Below are positions 17,625-26,277 of a stretch of DNA of 43,954 bases, one piece after another. A program made the position numbers and the translations under genes. The stretch is from Ignavibacteriales bacterium (GTDB lineage Bacteria; Bacteroidota; Ignavibacteria; Ignavibacteriales; Melioribacteraceae): assembly GCA_016177735.1 (NCBI GenBank), contig JACOUS010000001.1, positions 47,756 to 91,709 of the forward strand, read 5' to 3'. The notes under the pieces were generated by a model. The model ran no database searches and was not told the DNA's origin. It was given only the letters and a program-made list of their open reading frames with translations. Position 1 is the first letter of the stretch; each line of letters begins with the position of its first letter.

Positions 17625-19856
17625 ATGAAGAAATTAAAATGTGTGTTCCTGATAATTTTTGTAATTCTATCAGCCGCTAATTTAAATCACGCACAGGAAA
17701 AAGGAACATTAAGAGGAGTTGTAAAAGATTCTACAAATTCCGAAGCGCTTCCGTTCGGCAATGTTTACATCAAGGAATTGAGCGCCGGGGCATCAACAAA
17801 CAACCGCGGATATTTTGTAATACCGTCGATCCCTTCATCAAAAAAATATACTGTCATTGTTTCTTTCATCGGTTACAAAACAAAATTTTTGGAAGTAACG
17901 ATCGAACCGTTGAAAATTACCGAGCTTGAAATTTTATTGAGTCCTTCCACAATTGAACTGCAAGCAATAGAAAAAATTGAGTACCTCACCGAAGATGAGA
18001 ACGTGCCCGATATCGGTAAAACGGTTTTGACGCCGAAGGAACTCGAAGTTATACCGAAAGGAGTTGAAACGGATATACTCCGTTCATTGGCATCATTGCC
18101 GGGTGTGCAAAGCACGGGAGATGTATCGGCAAAATTTAATGTGCGCGGAGGCGAGTCGAATCAAAATTTAGTTATGCTTGACGGCATGCCGGTTTATTAT
18201 CCTTTTCACGCAATCGGTTTGTTCGGCGTGATTGATCCCGATGTAATTAATAACGTAGAATTTTTTAGAGGTGGTTACCCGGCTAATTACGGAAGGGCAA
18301 TTTCATCTGTTCTAAAAATTATTACAAAAGACGGCAATAAAAATAGATATTCTGCAAAAGCAAGCGGAAGTTTGCTTTCTGCAAAAGGTATGATTGAAGG
18401 ACCGATACCGAACGGCTCATTTTATTTTACGGGAAGAAAAAGTGTTTCAAACAAAATCCTGAAAAAGTTTTTGAATGAAAACGAACTGCCCGTTGATTTT
18501 TACGATGCGGCATTCAAAGTAAATTATAATAGTCCGAATTTTTTCTCCGGCACCAAATTTACTCTGCAAAGTTTACTCAGCGAAGATAACCTTAAATATT
18601 CCGATGTTAAGAAACCGGATTACAAATGGTCTAATAATGTTTGGGGATTCAAAATTTTTGCGGTCGGTGATGTCCCTTTCTTTTTGGATTTCGGTTTGAA
18701 CTTGAGTTCGTTCAAAAACGAAATCATTCCGAAAGAGAGCGGAATCAAACCGAAACTCAACGAGGTTTACGATTTCACAATCTCGACCGATTTCCTTTAT
18801 GTATTCGACAGCAAAGACGAACTTGGAATCGGAGTTGATGTTAAGTCGGTAAAATCAAAATTGTTTCTCGTAAACAGATTTAATTTTCAGGCGGATGTCG
18901 GGCTTGGTGATATTGGTTCAAACGCTTATCTGAATTATAAATTTTTGAGATTCTCCAATATCGGAATTGATCTCGGCGCAAGATTCAACATAAAAAATCT
19001 TGCCGCAAAAGGGGATTTAGCAGAACCGAGAATCAGTTTCAATTATTTATTCACGCCGCGTTTGTCATTTAAAGCCGCATTCGGAATTTATCAGCAAGAG
19101 TTAACAACAATTACCGATGAACGCGAAGTCCTTTCGCTTTTCGATCCGGTGATTATTATTCCGGAGTATCTTAAAAAATCCAAATCGACTCATTACGTTG
19201 TTGGTGTTTCAACAAAACTGTTCGCAGATGTTACAATTGATATCGAAGGATACTATAAAAAAATATTTACGGCGCCGGCACTCAATGAAAACAAAACAAG
19301 TTTTAGCGAACCCGATCTTCTGGAAAGCAAAGGCGAATCGTACGGTGCGGAAATGCAGTTGAAGTTCGATTGGAACCCGTTTGATGTTGCTGTTGCATAT
19401 TCATTGAGCCGTGCTTTCAAAGAAGTGAACGGCTTCAAATATAGTCCGAGATATGATTCGAGACATAATTTGAATTTCTCCTTGACATGGAATTTGCCGG
19501 ACGATTGGCAAGTCAGCACGTCATGGGTTTATCATTCCGGTTTCCCCTTCACTCAACAGATCGGTTATTATGACCGTCTCGCATTCAATAATTTTTTGAA
19601 CGATTATAATATTTACCAAACTTTGATACCGGTTCAATATTTCGGAACGAAGAATGCCGCACGGCTGCCGGATTATCACCGGCTCGATATCATTATCGCG
19701 AAAAAGTTGGATCTCGATTTTGTAAAAATGAATTTGGACTTAAGTGCAATCAACGTTTACGACCGGAAAAATATTTATTACTTCGAACAAAACACCGGCA
19801 AGCGGATTAACATGCTGCCGTTTCTCTTAACCGGAACTGTTAAGATTGAGTTATGA
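17625..19856 (+). CDS. TonB-dependent receptor paired with DUF4249 lipoprotein
   Basis: This 743-residue outer-membrane receptor begins with a signal peptide (to about residue 24, NHAQEKG). A carboxypeptidase-regulatory-like domain follows (GTLRGVVKDSTNSEALPFGNV, then SFIGYKTKF), and then the plug (LASLPGVQSTGDVSAKFNVRGG, NQNLVMLDGMPVYYPFH, PANYGRAISSVLKIITKDG). The barrel is short for this class. The ATG at 17625 follows two TTG codons in frame and gives the best signal peptide. The stop overlaps the DUF4249 gene by 4 bp (ATGA), so the two are translated together. This receptor type with a DUF4249 partner is common in Bacteroidota, and the substrate is not known. Confidence 0.9.
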   Translation: MKKLKCVFLIIFVILSAANLNHAQEKGTLRGVVKDSTNSEALPFGNVYIKELSAGASTNNRGYFVIPSIPSSKKYTVIVSFIGYKTKFLEVTIEPLKITELEILLSPSTIELQAIEKIEYLTEDENVPDIGKTVLTPKELEVIPKGVETDILRSLASLPGVQSTGDVSAKFNVRGGESNQNLVMLDGMPVYYPFHAIGLFGVIDPDVINNVEFFRGGYPANYGRAISSVLKIITKDGNKNRYSAKASGSLLSAKGMIEGPIPNGSFYFTGRKSVSNKILKKFLNENELPVDFYDAAFKVNYNSPNFFSGTKFTLQSLLSEDNLKYSDVKKPDYKWSNNVWGFKIFAVGDVPFFLDFGLNLSSFKNEIIPKESGIKPKLNEVYDFTISTDFLYVFDSKDELGIGVDVKSVKSKLFLVNRFNFQADVGLGDIGSNAYLNYKFLRFSNIGIDLGARFNIKNLAAKGDLAEPRISFNYLFTPRLSFKAAFGIYQQELTTITDEREVLSLFDPVIIIPEYLKKSKSTHYVVGVSTKLFADVTIDIEGYYKKIFTAPALNENKTSFSEPDLLESKGESYGAEMQLKFDWNPFDVAVAYSLSRAFKEVNGFKYSPRYDSRHNLNFSLTWNLPDDWQVSTSWVYHSGFPFTQQIGYYDRLAFNNFLNDYNIYQTLIPVQYFGTKNAARLPDYHRLDIIIAKKLDLDFVKMNLDLSAINVYDRKNIYYFEQNTGKRINMLPFLLTGTVKIEL

Positions 19857-20839
19857 AAAAAATCTTTGCACATCTTTCTTTAATAGTATTGTTTACAGCA
19901 TTTGTTTCTTGCGAAGACGATATTTCTCCGGTTGGAGATCTGCCGGACAAGTATGCGGTCAACCTTGTATTGAGAGGCGATACAACATTGCAGACGGCAT
20001 ACATTTCACGTTTGTATGCAGCAGAAAATTTTGATCCCTATTCGAATGAAATCGATCCCGCAGTTGAAGGCGCAAAAGTTTCTTTGAAGTATTCAGGTTC
20101 AACAACAGAATATTTTTTTAACGACACGGTTGATAACGACAAGATTAATTCACGATACGGCACGCCGGCAAAATATTATTATCTGAAAAATTTTACACCG
20201 CAATTCGGAAAAGAACTTGAATTGAAAGTCGTTCTGCCCGATGGACAAACGATGACTTCCAAAACAAAAGTGCCTCAGAGCATTGCTTTCGATCTTGATG
20301 CTACTACGCCTTTTATTCCGGGTCCACTTATCGGGCGCGATACTGTTAACATAACTGTTGCGTGGAAGAGCAGCAGTCTCGATCTTCTCAAAGCAGGCAA
20401 AGTAAAGATTGTTTACTTCCACAAAGAATTGAGCGGAGAAAAAATCAGACATGAAAAAGAAGTTACGCTTGGTCTTGTTGTTGATGGAACAGATACGGTA
20501 AAAAATTATATTGATATTACATTCAACAGTTATTTGAAGATCAATAGAAAATTACTTGAGGAAGCACTCGAAGAAATTTCTGAAGGAGATGGAGTGAAGG
20601 GAAGATATTCGATAGCTCCGCTCGAAATTGATGTTTTCTTTTTCGATGATAATTTAACACGCTTTTATTCCGCCGGTTTGTTTTTTGATTTCGGTTTTAC
20701 CGTAAGAAATTATCCGGGCGATTTATCAAACATTAACGGCGGCTTGGGATTTTTTGCGAGCTACATCCACGCCAACAAAATTATTAAGTTCGAAAAGCAA
20801 TACCTTCTCAATCGTTTCGGGTATTTGGCAGAGAAGTAA
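19853..20839 (+). CDS. DUF4249 domain lipoprotein
   Basis: This 328-residue lipoprotein has lipobox AFVSC (Cys 20), so it is probably outer-membrane anchored. The remainder has the DUF4249 layout: VNLVLRGDTTLQTAYISR, AKVSL and KYYYLKNFTPQFGKELELKV, with LPDGQTMTSKTKVPQ followed by beta-rich segments. This family is found next to TonB receptors carrying carboxypeptidase-like domains and probably works as a surface partner, much as SusD does with SusC. That role is not proven. The start codon overlaps the receptor stop by 4 bp. Confidence 0.85.
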   Translation: MKKIFAHLSLIVLFTAFVSCEDDISPVGDLPDKYAVNLVLRGDTTLQTAYISRLYAAENFDPYSNEIDPAVEGAKVSLKYSGSTTEYFFNDTVDNDKINSRYGTPAKYYYLKNFTPQFGKELELKVVLPDGQTMTSKTKVPQSIAFDLDATTPFIPGPLIGRDTVNITVAWKSSSLDLLKAGKVKIVYFHKELSGEKIRHEKEVTLGLVVDGTDTVKNYIDITFNSYLKINRKLLEEALEEISEGDGVKGRYSIAPLEIDVFFFDDNLTRFYSAGLFFDFGFTVRNYPGDLSNINGGLGFFASYIHANKIIKFEKQYLLNRFGYLAEK

Positions 20840-20850
20840 ATGAAAACATA

Positions 20851-20881
20851 GACCCCGAAAATTTACTAAACCTTCGGGGTC
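20851..20881. terminator. Bidirectional terminator between convergent genes
   Basis: GACCCCGAA and TTCGGGGTC form a perfect 9-bp stem with a 13-nt loop, between the ends of the DUF4249 gene and the GH13 gene. The T-tract is modest on both sides. Confidence 0.7.
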
Positions 20882-20887
20882 GTGCTG

Positions 20888-22717
20888 TTATTTAAGTATC
20901 AATATCTGGTACGGCTCTAATTCAATTTTGTTGTGTGCAGAAAAATTCTTTCCTGTAATCAAATCTGTTCTATCGCCATTCATAAAATTAGCTTCAACGC
21001 TTTTCTTTGTTTTGTTGTTGTTCACCATAACGGTAACTGTTTCGTTTTCGTTCGAGCGTTTGTAAACAAGAATATTGTTTTGTTGATCGGCAACAGAAAA
21101 CTCAACATCACCAAAAGATAAAACGTTATTAGCTTTTCTGATCGCGGTTAATTTTTTTATCCAATCAAACATGTTTTGATCAAACTTAACTTCATCTGCA
21201 GTTCTCGCTTTTCCGAACGGATGAGTTGTCTCTGTTTCATAAATGAATTCGGGCCATACATTCGGTTTGCGGCAATCGGGATCGTCTCCGCCCCACATAC
21301 CGGCTTCGTCGCCGTTGTAAATGTGTGGTGCGCCGGGCAGTGTAAACTGGATTGCGTATGCAAGTTTTTGTTTCAATCTTTCTTCTTCGTTCGGTTTACG
21401 CACATCAAAATTGATATCGTCTTTTACACAGCCTTTGTGGTCGTATTGTCCGTCCGGATTAACAATCAGCGAAGCAAGCCGCTCGCTATCGTGCGTTCCG
21501 AGTACATTCATCATCACATAAAAATTTTCTTTGTATTGGCTCATAATATTTTTTAACGAATCAACAAACCCTTGCGGACCGATATTATTTTTGTTTGCGA
21601 ATAGAAAATCTTTAACAGCGCGTGTGAAGCGGTAATTCATTACGGCATCAAACTGATCTCCTTGCAGCCACGGAGCCGCATTGAACATTTTGTATTGATT
21701 CCAATTTTCCCACCAGACTTCACCGACTGTGTACGCTTCGGGATTTATTTCGCGTATCCATTTTCTAAATTCTTTCCAGAATTCATGTCGTACCATTTCT
21801 GCAACATCAAGCCTCCATCCGTCAATTCCATCGGAAGTATTTCCGTCGTTGTTCGGGTCCATCCATCTTTTAACAACAGCGTGAATATGTTCGCGCGGAC
21901 CTTTGACAATACCGTTTGCATCTTCGTTGATTTCCGGCAAATCTTTTACACCAACCCAGCCGGAATAATCGAATTCATTTTCGGGAGTGTTCGGGTCGTC
22001 CAATTTATTTATTACGAACCAATCCTTGAATTCCGAGTTGCGCTGATTCTTCACGATATCTTTGAATGCCCAAAATTGTGTTCCGGTATGATTGAACACG
22101 CCGTCAACAATAATTTTCATTCCGCGCTTGTGAACTTCTTCAATTAGTTTAAGAAATAATTTATCTGCAGAAGTCCATTGCCATGTAGAAGGATCGGCGG
22201 GATTTTCTTGCGCCCAAATTTTTCTATCGCCTTCCGGGTCGGGTCCGAAATTGTTATCGATGTGGTGATACATCGAGGCATCGTACTTGTGTAGTGACGG
22301 CGATTCAAAAATCGGGTTGATATAAATTGCTGTTATGCCGAGTTCTTTCAAGTAATCGAGTTTGTTTATCACGCCTTGAAGATCACCGCCGTATCTGCGG
22401 ATGTTAACGATGTCGTAAAAATTTTTTTTCAGATTCACTTCCCACGGCTGAAGCTTGTACCAATCGGAAGTCCATGGATGAGTTTGCCATCCTTCCGGTG
22501 TAAAGTAAGGCCATGCACCTTCCATGTCGATTGCTTTCGGATCGTTTGAAGGATCTCCGTTGGAAAATCTTTCCGGAAAAATTTGATACCACACTGCTTC
22601 CTTTGCCCAAGCCGGTACTTCATTAATGCTCGTCCGCTGCGGCGGACTTGTTTTTTGCTGGGCTGTACAGGTCAATAAAAATATTAGAAATAAAAATGCA
22701 GCAAATAATTTCTTCAT
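20888..22717 (-). CDS. GH13 alpha-amylase family lipoprotein (neopullulanase/cyclomaltodextrinase-like)
   Basis: This 609-residue retaining alpha-glucan hydrolase is predicted to sit on a membrane as a lipoprotein (lipobox LLTC, Cys 17). The four GH13 regions are visible: DGVFNH (205-210), GWRLDVAE with nucleophile D304, GEVWWENW with acid E333, and GTHD with D410. The start of the catalytic domain (EAVWYQIFPERFSNGD) is typical of the neopullulanase/cyclomaltodextrinase subgroup, but the N-terminal CBM34 is missing. Residues 23-30 (TSPPQRTS), in the linker after the lipid anchor, come from an in-frame 16-nt palindrome. GGAGG lies ahead of the ATG. Degradation of starch or pullulan fragments at the cell envelope is inferred. 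Confidence 0.93.
   Translation of the reverse strand: MKKLFAAFLFLIFLLTCTAQQKTSPPQRTSINEVPAWAKEAVWYQIFPERFSNGDPSNDPKAIDMEGAWPYFTPEGWQTHPWTSDWYKLQPWEVNLKKNFYDIVNIRRYGGDLQGVINKLDYLKELGITAIYINPIFESPSLHKYDASMYHHIDNNFGPDPEGDRKIWAQENPADPSTWQWTSADKLFLKLIEEVHKRGMKIIVDGVFNHTGTQFWAFKDIVKNQRNSEFKDWFVINKLDDPNTPENEFDYSGWVGVKDLPEINEDANGIVKGPREHIHAVVKRWMDPNNDGNTSDGIDGWRLDVAEMVRHEFWKEFRKWIREINPEAYTVGEVWWENWNQYKMFNAAPWLQGDQFDAVMNYRFTRAVKDFLFANKNNIGPQGFVDSLKNIMSQYKENFYVMMNVLGTHDSERLASLIVNPDGQYDHKGCVKDDINFDVRKPNEEERLKQKLAYAIQFTLPGAPHIYNGDEAGMWGGDDPDCRKPNVWPEFIYETETTHPFGKARTADEVKFDQNMFDWIKKLTAIRKANNVLSFGDVEFSVADQQNNILVYKRSNENETVTVMVNNNKTKKSVEANFMNGDRTDLITGKNFSAHNKIELEPYQILILK
22632..22647. repeat. In-frame GC palindrome inside the GH13 lipoprotein gene
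   Basis: GTCCGC-TGCG-GCGGAC is a 6-bp stem with a 4-nt loop, followed by CTTG on the plus strand. It encodes part of the linker after the lipobox (residues about 23-30) without breaking the frame, and resembles the palindrome in rnhC. Confidence 0.65.
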
Positions 22718-22864
22718 GATGCCTCCGTATGAATAGAAATTGTATAGACAAATATATCTATCTTTTGAAAAAGGATTTTGGAAAGTTCTGTTGATGGAGA
22801 ATTAAGTTCTTTTTTTGTATCCTTGTAACCGTTTTTTGAGAGTTCTTTTTATAGAAAATAAAAT

Positions 22865-23010
22865 ACCCGGAAAGTTGGCAGAGTCTCCGCATAGCGGAGT
22901 AAAGGCTGCTTGTCCCGCTTTGCGGGAAATGCGGCGGTCTTGTTGAGAGAAACGAAATCCCGACTTGTCGGGAAAAACCGTTATAAGGATGCAGTAGAAA
23001 AATAAATAAT
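22865..23010 (+). pseudogene. tRNA-Ser pseudo-copy 1 with palindrome insertions (146-bp tandem unit)
   Basis: This unit repeats the 5' part of the downstream tRNA-Ser, from the acceptor and D-arm (AGTTGGCAGAGT) through GCGGCGGTCTTG and AAAACCGTTATAAGGATGCA. Two insertions interrupt it. In the D-loop, GGTTG is replaced by ~44 nt carrying hairpins CTCCGC-ATA-GCGGAG (22885-22899) and TCCCGC-TTT-GCGGGA (22913-22927). In the anticodon loop, ~31 nt carry TCCCGAC-TT-GTCGGGA (22958-22973). The variable arm, T-arm and 3' acceptor are absent, so it cannot be a working tRNA. The acceptor also reads GGAAAGT instead of GGAGAGT. Confidence 0.8.
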
Positions 23011-23156
23011 ACCCGGAGAGTTGGCAGAGTCTCCGCATAGCGGAGTAAAGGTTGCTTGTCCTGCTTTGCGGGAAATGCGGCGGTCTTGTTGAGAGAAACG
23101 AAATCCCGACTTGTCGGGAAAAACCGTTATGAGGATGCAGTAAAAAAATAAATAAT
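23011..23156 (+). pseudogene. tRNA-Ser pseudo-copy 2 with palindrome insertions (146-bp tandem unit)
   Basis: This is a second copy of the same unit, with an exact period of 146 bp (ACCCGG at 22865, 23011 and 23157). It differs from copy 1 at only a few bases, such as TCCTGC for TCCCGC in the second hairpin and GTTATGAGG for GTTATAAGG. It carries the same D-loop and anticodon-loop insertions and the same loss of the 3' third. The high identity points to recent tandem duplication or ongoing exchange. Confidence 0.8.
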
Positions 23157-23160
23157 ACCC

Positions 23161-23250
23161 GGAGAGTTGGCAGAGTGGTTGAATGCGGCGGTCTTGAAAA
23201 CCGTTAAGGATGCAAGTCCTTCCGGGGTTCGAATCCCTGACTCTCCGCCA
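23161..23250 (+). tRNA. tRNA-Ser(UGA)
   Basis: This 90-nt class II tRNA has acceptor stem GGAGAGT/ACTCTCC, discriminator G and an encoded CCA. The anticodon loop is CTTGAAA with anticodon TGA on a CGGT/ACCG stem. A long variable arm and T-arm GGGGTTCGAATCCC follow. It decodes UCA and, by wobble, other UCN serine codons. It is the only intact copy in the tandem array, and a strong terminator follows. Confidence 0.97.
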
Positions 23251-23259
23251 AGAAAATGA

Positions 23260-23291
23260 AACCTCGATACAATTTTGTATCGGGGTTTTTT
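23260..23291 (+). terminator. Intrinsic terminator after tRNA-Ser
   Basis: AACCTCGATACAA and TTGTATCGGGGTT make a 13-bp stem (one G-T pair) with a 2-nt loop, running into a T-rich tail. It starts 10 nt after the tRNA CCA end. Confidence 0.9.
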
Positions 23292-23417
23292 ATTTTAAAT
23301 GGGGATATTGGTTAAAAAGAATTAAATTTCTCCATCTTCGGGATCAACGAGGTACTAACAAGCAGCTGGTTTGTACTGGCATAATGATTGTTGCTTTCAT
23401 TAAAAATTAGAAAGATT

Positions 23418-24779
23418 ATGAATCCATTTCAACGTACAAATGATTCTTTTCCGCAATCAAAAATCTATAGTTACATTCCTAATTGGCTGATCTACTTTTT
23501 GATTTTTATTGCTATCATAACTTCTGTTGTATTCTACCTCTTTCCTTTTCAAAACGAGTTTATTGGAAACGAAAAAGTTGCAAAAGTTTATTTTGCCGAT
23601 AACATTACCAACGCACACATCGAGTTGATAAAAATATTCAACCAAAAGTATAAAGGGAAAATAGAAGTAATCCCGGTTGATTTACCCACCGTAAAATTTA
23701 CAACGAACAAAAGGAAAGAATTAATTACACGCACTCTGCGGAGCAGAAACAGCCGCATCGATATTTTTGCAGTCGATCAAATTTGGGTCCCTCGATTTGC
23801 AAAATGGGCTGAACCTTTAAGCGGTTATTTCTCAAAAAATGAATTGGATCAATTACTTCCTCAAGCTCTCGGCACTTGTGTGTTTAACGACTCTCTATTC
23901 GCGGTCCCTTTTTTTATTGATGTTGGTGTTCTCTATTACAGAAAAGACTTGATTCAAAAAATAAAAAATCATGATTACGTTGAAGAAAAATTGCAAGAAG
24001 GAATTACATGGGATGAATTGATCGAACTAAAAAATAAAAGCATGAACGGCAATTATGTTTATGTTTTTCAGGGCGATGCGTACGAAGGATTAATATGCAA
24101 TTATTTTGAGATGCTCGGCGCGAAAGGAGAAAGTTTTTATAACAAAGGGAAGTACGATGTTTACAATCCGCATAGTATTAAAAGCGCGCAGAAACTTGTT
24201 GATATGATTTATAAAAATAAAGTAACGCCCGCACAAGTTGCAGAGTTTGACGAAAGCAAATCTTATGAATATGCACTTGAAAACGATATTCCTTTTTTTA
24301 GAGGATGGCCCACGTTAATCAGGTATTCAAATTTGGTCTCGCGGACTATGAGCAAATTAAATTTGCTTGGCGAAGCGCCGCTGCCGAAAAATTCAGGCGA
24401 TCACTCAACGGCAGCTATCGGCGGCTGGAATCTTGTACTATCGCGCTACTCATCTGTAAAAAAAGAAGCGGTAACTTTTATAAAATTTATTTTGTCGCAA
24501 GAGATTCAGGAATTGAATTACAAATCGGGTTCTTATCTTCCAATATTAAAATCGTTCTATTCCGATTCCAAACTGCTGAATAAATATCCGCGTTTGGATA
24601 AATTCAAAGATATTATTCAAAACGGAGTGCACAGACCATCCGATTACAATTACACTAAAATTTCGGATGTGCTTGCGATGTACTTGAACAAAGCTTTGAA
24701 AAAAGAATTATCCGTTGAAGAAGCTCTTAAGGCATCGCAGATGCAGATTAACGCGATTCTAAATTTGTCGTATAAATAA
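23418..24779 (+). CDS. Membrane-anchored ABC-type sugar-binding protein, probable sensor
   Basis: This 453-residue protein has an uncleaved N-terminal transmembrane helix (about 24-44, LIYFLIFIAIITSVVFYLF), then a full extracellular solute-binding fold of the SBP_bac_1 sugar type (VAKVYFADN, RNSRIDIFAVDQIWVPRFAKWAEPL, FAVPFFIDVGVLYYRKDL, GITWDELIEL, AAIGGWNLVLS, EAVTFIKFILS). There is no lipobox, and no permease or ATPase gene is nearby. Instead, a sensor kinase follows after 26 bp and a sigma-54 regulator after that, so the protein probably reports ligand to the kinase. The ATG at 23418 is chosen over an upstream TTG (23388). The ligand is unknown, most likely a sugar or oligosaccharide. Confidence 0.85.
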   Translation: MNPFQRTNDSFPQSKIYSYIPNWLIYFLIFIAIITSVVFYLFPFQNEFIGNEKVAKVYFADNITNAHIELIKIFNQKYKGKIEVIPVDLPTVKFTTNKRKELITRTLRSRNSRIDIFAVDQIWVPRFAKWAEPLSGYFSKNELDQLLPQALGTCVFNDSLFAVPFFIDVGVLYYRKDLIQKIKNHDYVEEKLQEGITWDELIELKNKSMNGNYVYVFQGDAYEGLICNYFEMLGAKGESFYNKGKYDVYNPHSIKSAQKLVDMIYKNKVTPAQVAEFDESKSYEYALENDIPFFRGWPTLIRYSNLVSRTMSKLNLLGEAPLPKNSGDHSTAAIGGWNLVLSRYSSVKKEAVTFIKFILSQEIQELNYKSGSYLPILKSFYSDSKLLNKYPRLDKFKDIIQNGVHRPSDYNYTKISDVLAMYLNKALKKELSVEEALKASQMQINAILNLSYK

Positions 24780-24805
24780 AATTAATAACAGCACGGCAAA
24801 AAATT

Positions 24806-26266
24806 ATGAACATATTACACCGTATAAAAAAGTACAGGTTTGAGTTCTACCATTTTATAATACTGATAGTAATTATCAGTATATCGCAAATTACGCTGTC
24901 ATATATCAACACGCGTTCAACACAAAACTTGATTGGCAAATCGATTGATGTTTACCGGTGGGATACGGCAGAACGAATTGCAGATTTAACGACAACTTCG
25001 CTGGAACTTCTGATTCAGAGCAGCAACTTTTCTTCGGATGATACGAAAGATCTTTCTTCAAAGATAGAAGCGCTCGATTTTATTTTGAATCAGCAGCGCC
25101 TTCAAAAAAATATTGAGGATATTTGTCTGCTCTTCTACGACGGCAGCCGCGTTGTTGATATTGATGACGGACGTTCGCTTTACTATTATGTAAATCATAT
25201 TCCCGTCAGTACAACGGGTCGACCTTTCCGTTCACAAGCTAAAGAACTTTTCATCAATTCGAGCGAAAGTCTTTTTAAGAATGAAGCGGTGCTGAACAAA
25301 AAAGAATCGTCTCAAGTTTTTCACGTGCTTGTTCCTTTTTCAATCAAAGGCGAAGTAGTCGGCTCGGTTTACATGAAAATTATTCCGGATTTCACCGATA
25401 TCATGAAAGTAATAACAAGTTCGTCCGATCAAACCGGCGCGCTCTTTTCGGCATTAATTTTATTCAGCATTCTTTTGATGTTTCTTATGACGACATTTCT
25501 TGTCCGGGAACGTGATCAGATGCAGCACGAACTTTATCAGCAAAGAGAAAAACAGCTCACTCAAAAAATAGAAGAACAGAAAGAAGCACTCTTTACGAAA
25601 AGAATTTATCACGCACAGCACAAAGCAGAAAAGATAATGGGCTTTATAAAAGATGATGTTTTAAATTTGACAGCGCAAAATTTTGAAGCTGTCAGACACC
25701 GGATTGTAAAATATGCCAACTTTGTCGGCAGAGTTGTTTACGATATGAAAAATTTCAACCCGCCGATAAATGTAATCCGCAATGTTAACTTTAACACGAA
25801 TCTGAATGCTGTAATCGAGTTTCTCATAAAAAATGTTTTGAAGAGGGTTTATAAAAAGAATGAAGAATATCATTTTGAATTAGACCTTGATGCGGGTATG
25901 CCGGCACTTTATATAAACGAATATGTGATTTGGGAAATCATCGAACCGCTGATTCAAAATTGTATCGATCATAATAAAAATCAGGATATTGTTATTTCGA
26001 TAAAGACAAAATATTTCCCTGAAGAAAAAATTTCACATGTTATCATTGAAGATAACGGCGCCGGTTTCAACGAGGAAATTCTTCAACCGGACGCGAACGG
26101 CATAAAAAAATTATTTTTGGAAAAAGTAACAACAAAAACAAAAATTCAGAACTCGGGCTACGGATGTTATATTGCTTATGAAAACTGCAAACGCTGCGGA
26201 ATGAAAATTGATGCACATAACGGCGAAAAGGGGGCAGTCTTTTTTATCGAGATTCCACACAAGTGA
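24806..26266 (+). CDS. Sensor histidine kinase
   Basis: This 486-residue membrane kinase has a transmembrane helix at about 14-33, an extracytoplasmic sensing region of roughly 175 residues (34-208) and a second helix at about 211-232. A charged coiled coil follows (235-265). The dimerisation region contains RIYHAQHKAEKIMGF, with H269 or H272 as candidate phosphoacceptor; it lacks the usual HExxxP box. The ATPase domain shows an N box (EIIEPLIQNCIDHN), G1 (IEDNGAGF) and G2-like NSGYGCYIA. The periplasmic part is a likely docking site for the binding protein encoded just upstream. The response regulator gene starts 11 bp after its stop. Confidence 0.88.
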   Translation: MNILHRIKKYRFEFYHFIILIVIISISQITLSYINTRSTQNLIGKSIDVYRWDTAERIADLTTTSLELLIQSSNFSSDDTKDLSSKIEALDFILNQQRLQKNIEDICLLFYDGSRVVDIDDGRSLYYYVNHIPVSTTGRPFRSQAKELFINSSESLFKNEAVLNKKESSQVFHVLVPFSIKGEVVGSVYMKIIPDFTDIMKVITSSSDQTGALFSALILFSILLMFLMTTFLVRERDQMQHELYQQREKQLTQKIEEQKEALFTKRIYHAQHKAEKIMGFIKDDVLNLTAQNFEAVRHRIVKYANFVGRVVYDMKNFNPPINVIRNVNFNTNLNAVIEFLIKNVLKRVYKKNEEYHFELDLDAGMPALYINEYVIWEIIEPLIQNCIDHNKNQDIVISIKTKYFPEEKISHVIIEDNGAGFNEEILQPDANGIKKLFLEKVTTKTKIQNSGYGCYIAYENCKRCGMKIDAHNGEKGAVFFIEIPHK

Positions 26267-26277
26267 GAAAATAATTT

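Noticed and set aside
21662-22147. Plus-strand ORF of 161 residues
   Set aside because: It is antisense to the conserved catalytic core of the GH13 gene and resembles no family.
22802-23038. Minus-strand ORF of 78 residues across the tRNA pseudo-copies
   Set aside because: Its reading frame is made of palindromes and tRNA complement, with no coding signature.
22865-23160. Tandem 146-bp units as a CRISPR-like array
   Set aside because: There are only two and a part units, no variable spacers, and the content is tRNA-derived.
23418-24779. Part of an ABC sugar importer
   Set aside because: No permease or ATPase gene is adjacent, and the protein has a membrane helix instead of a lipobox.
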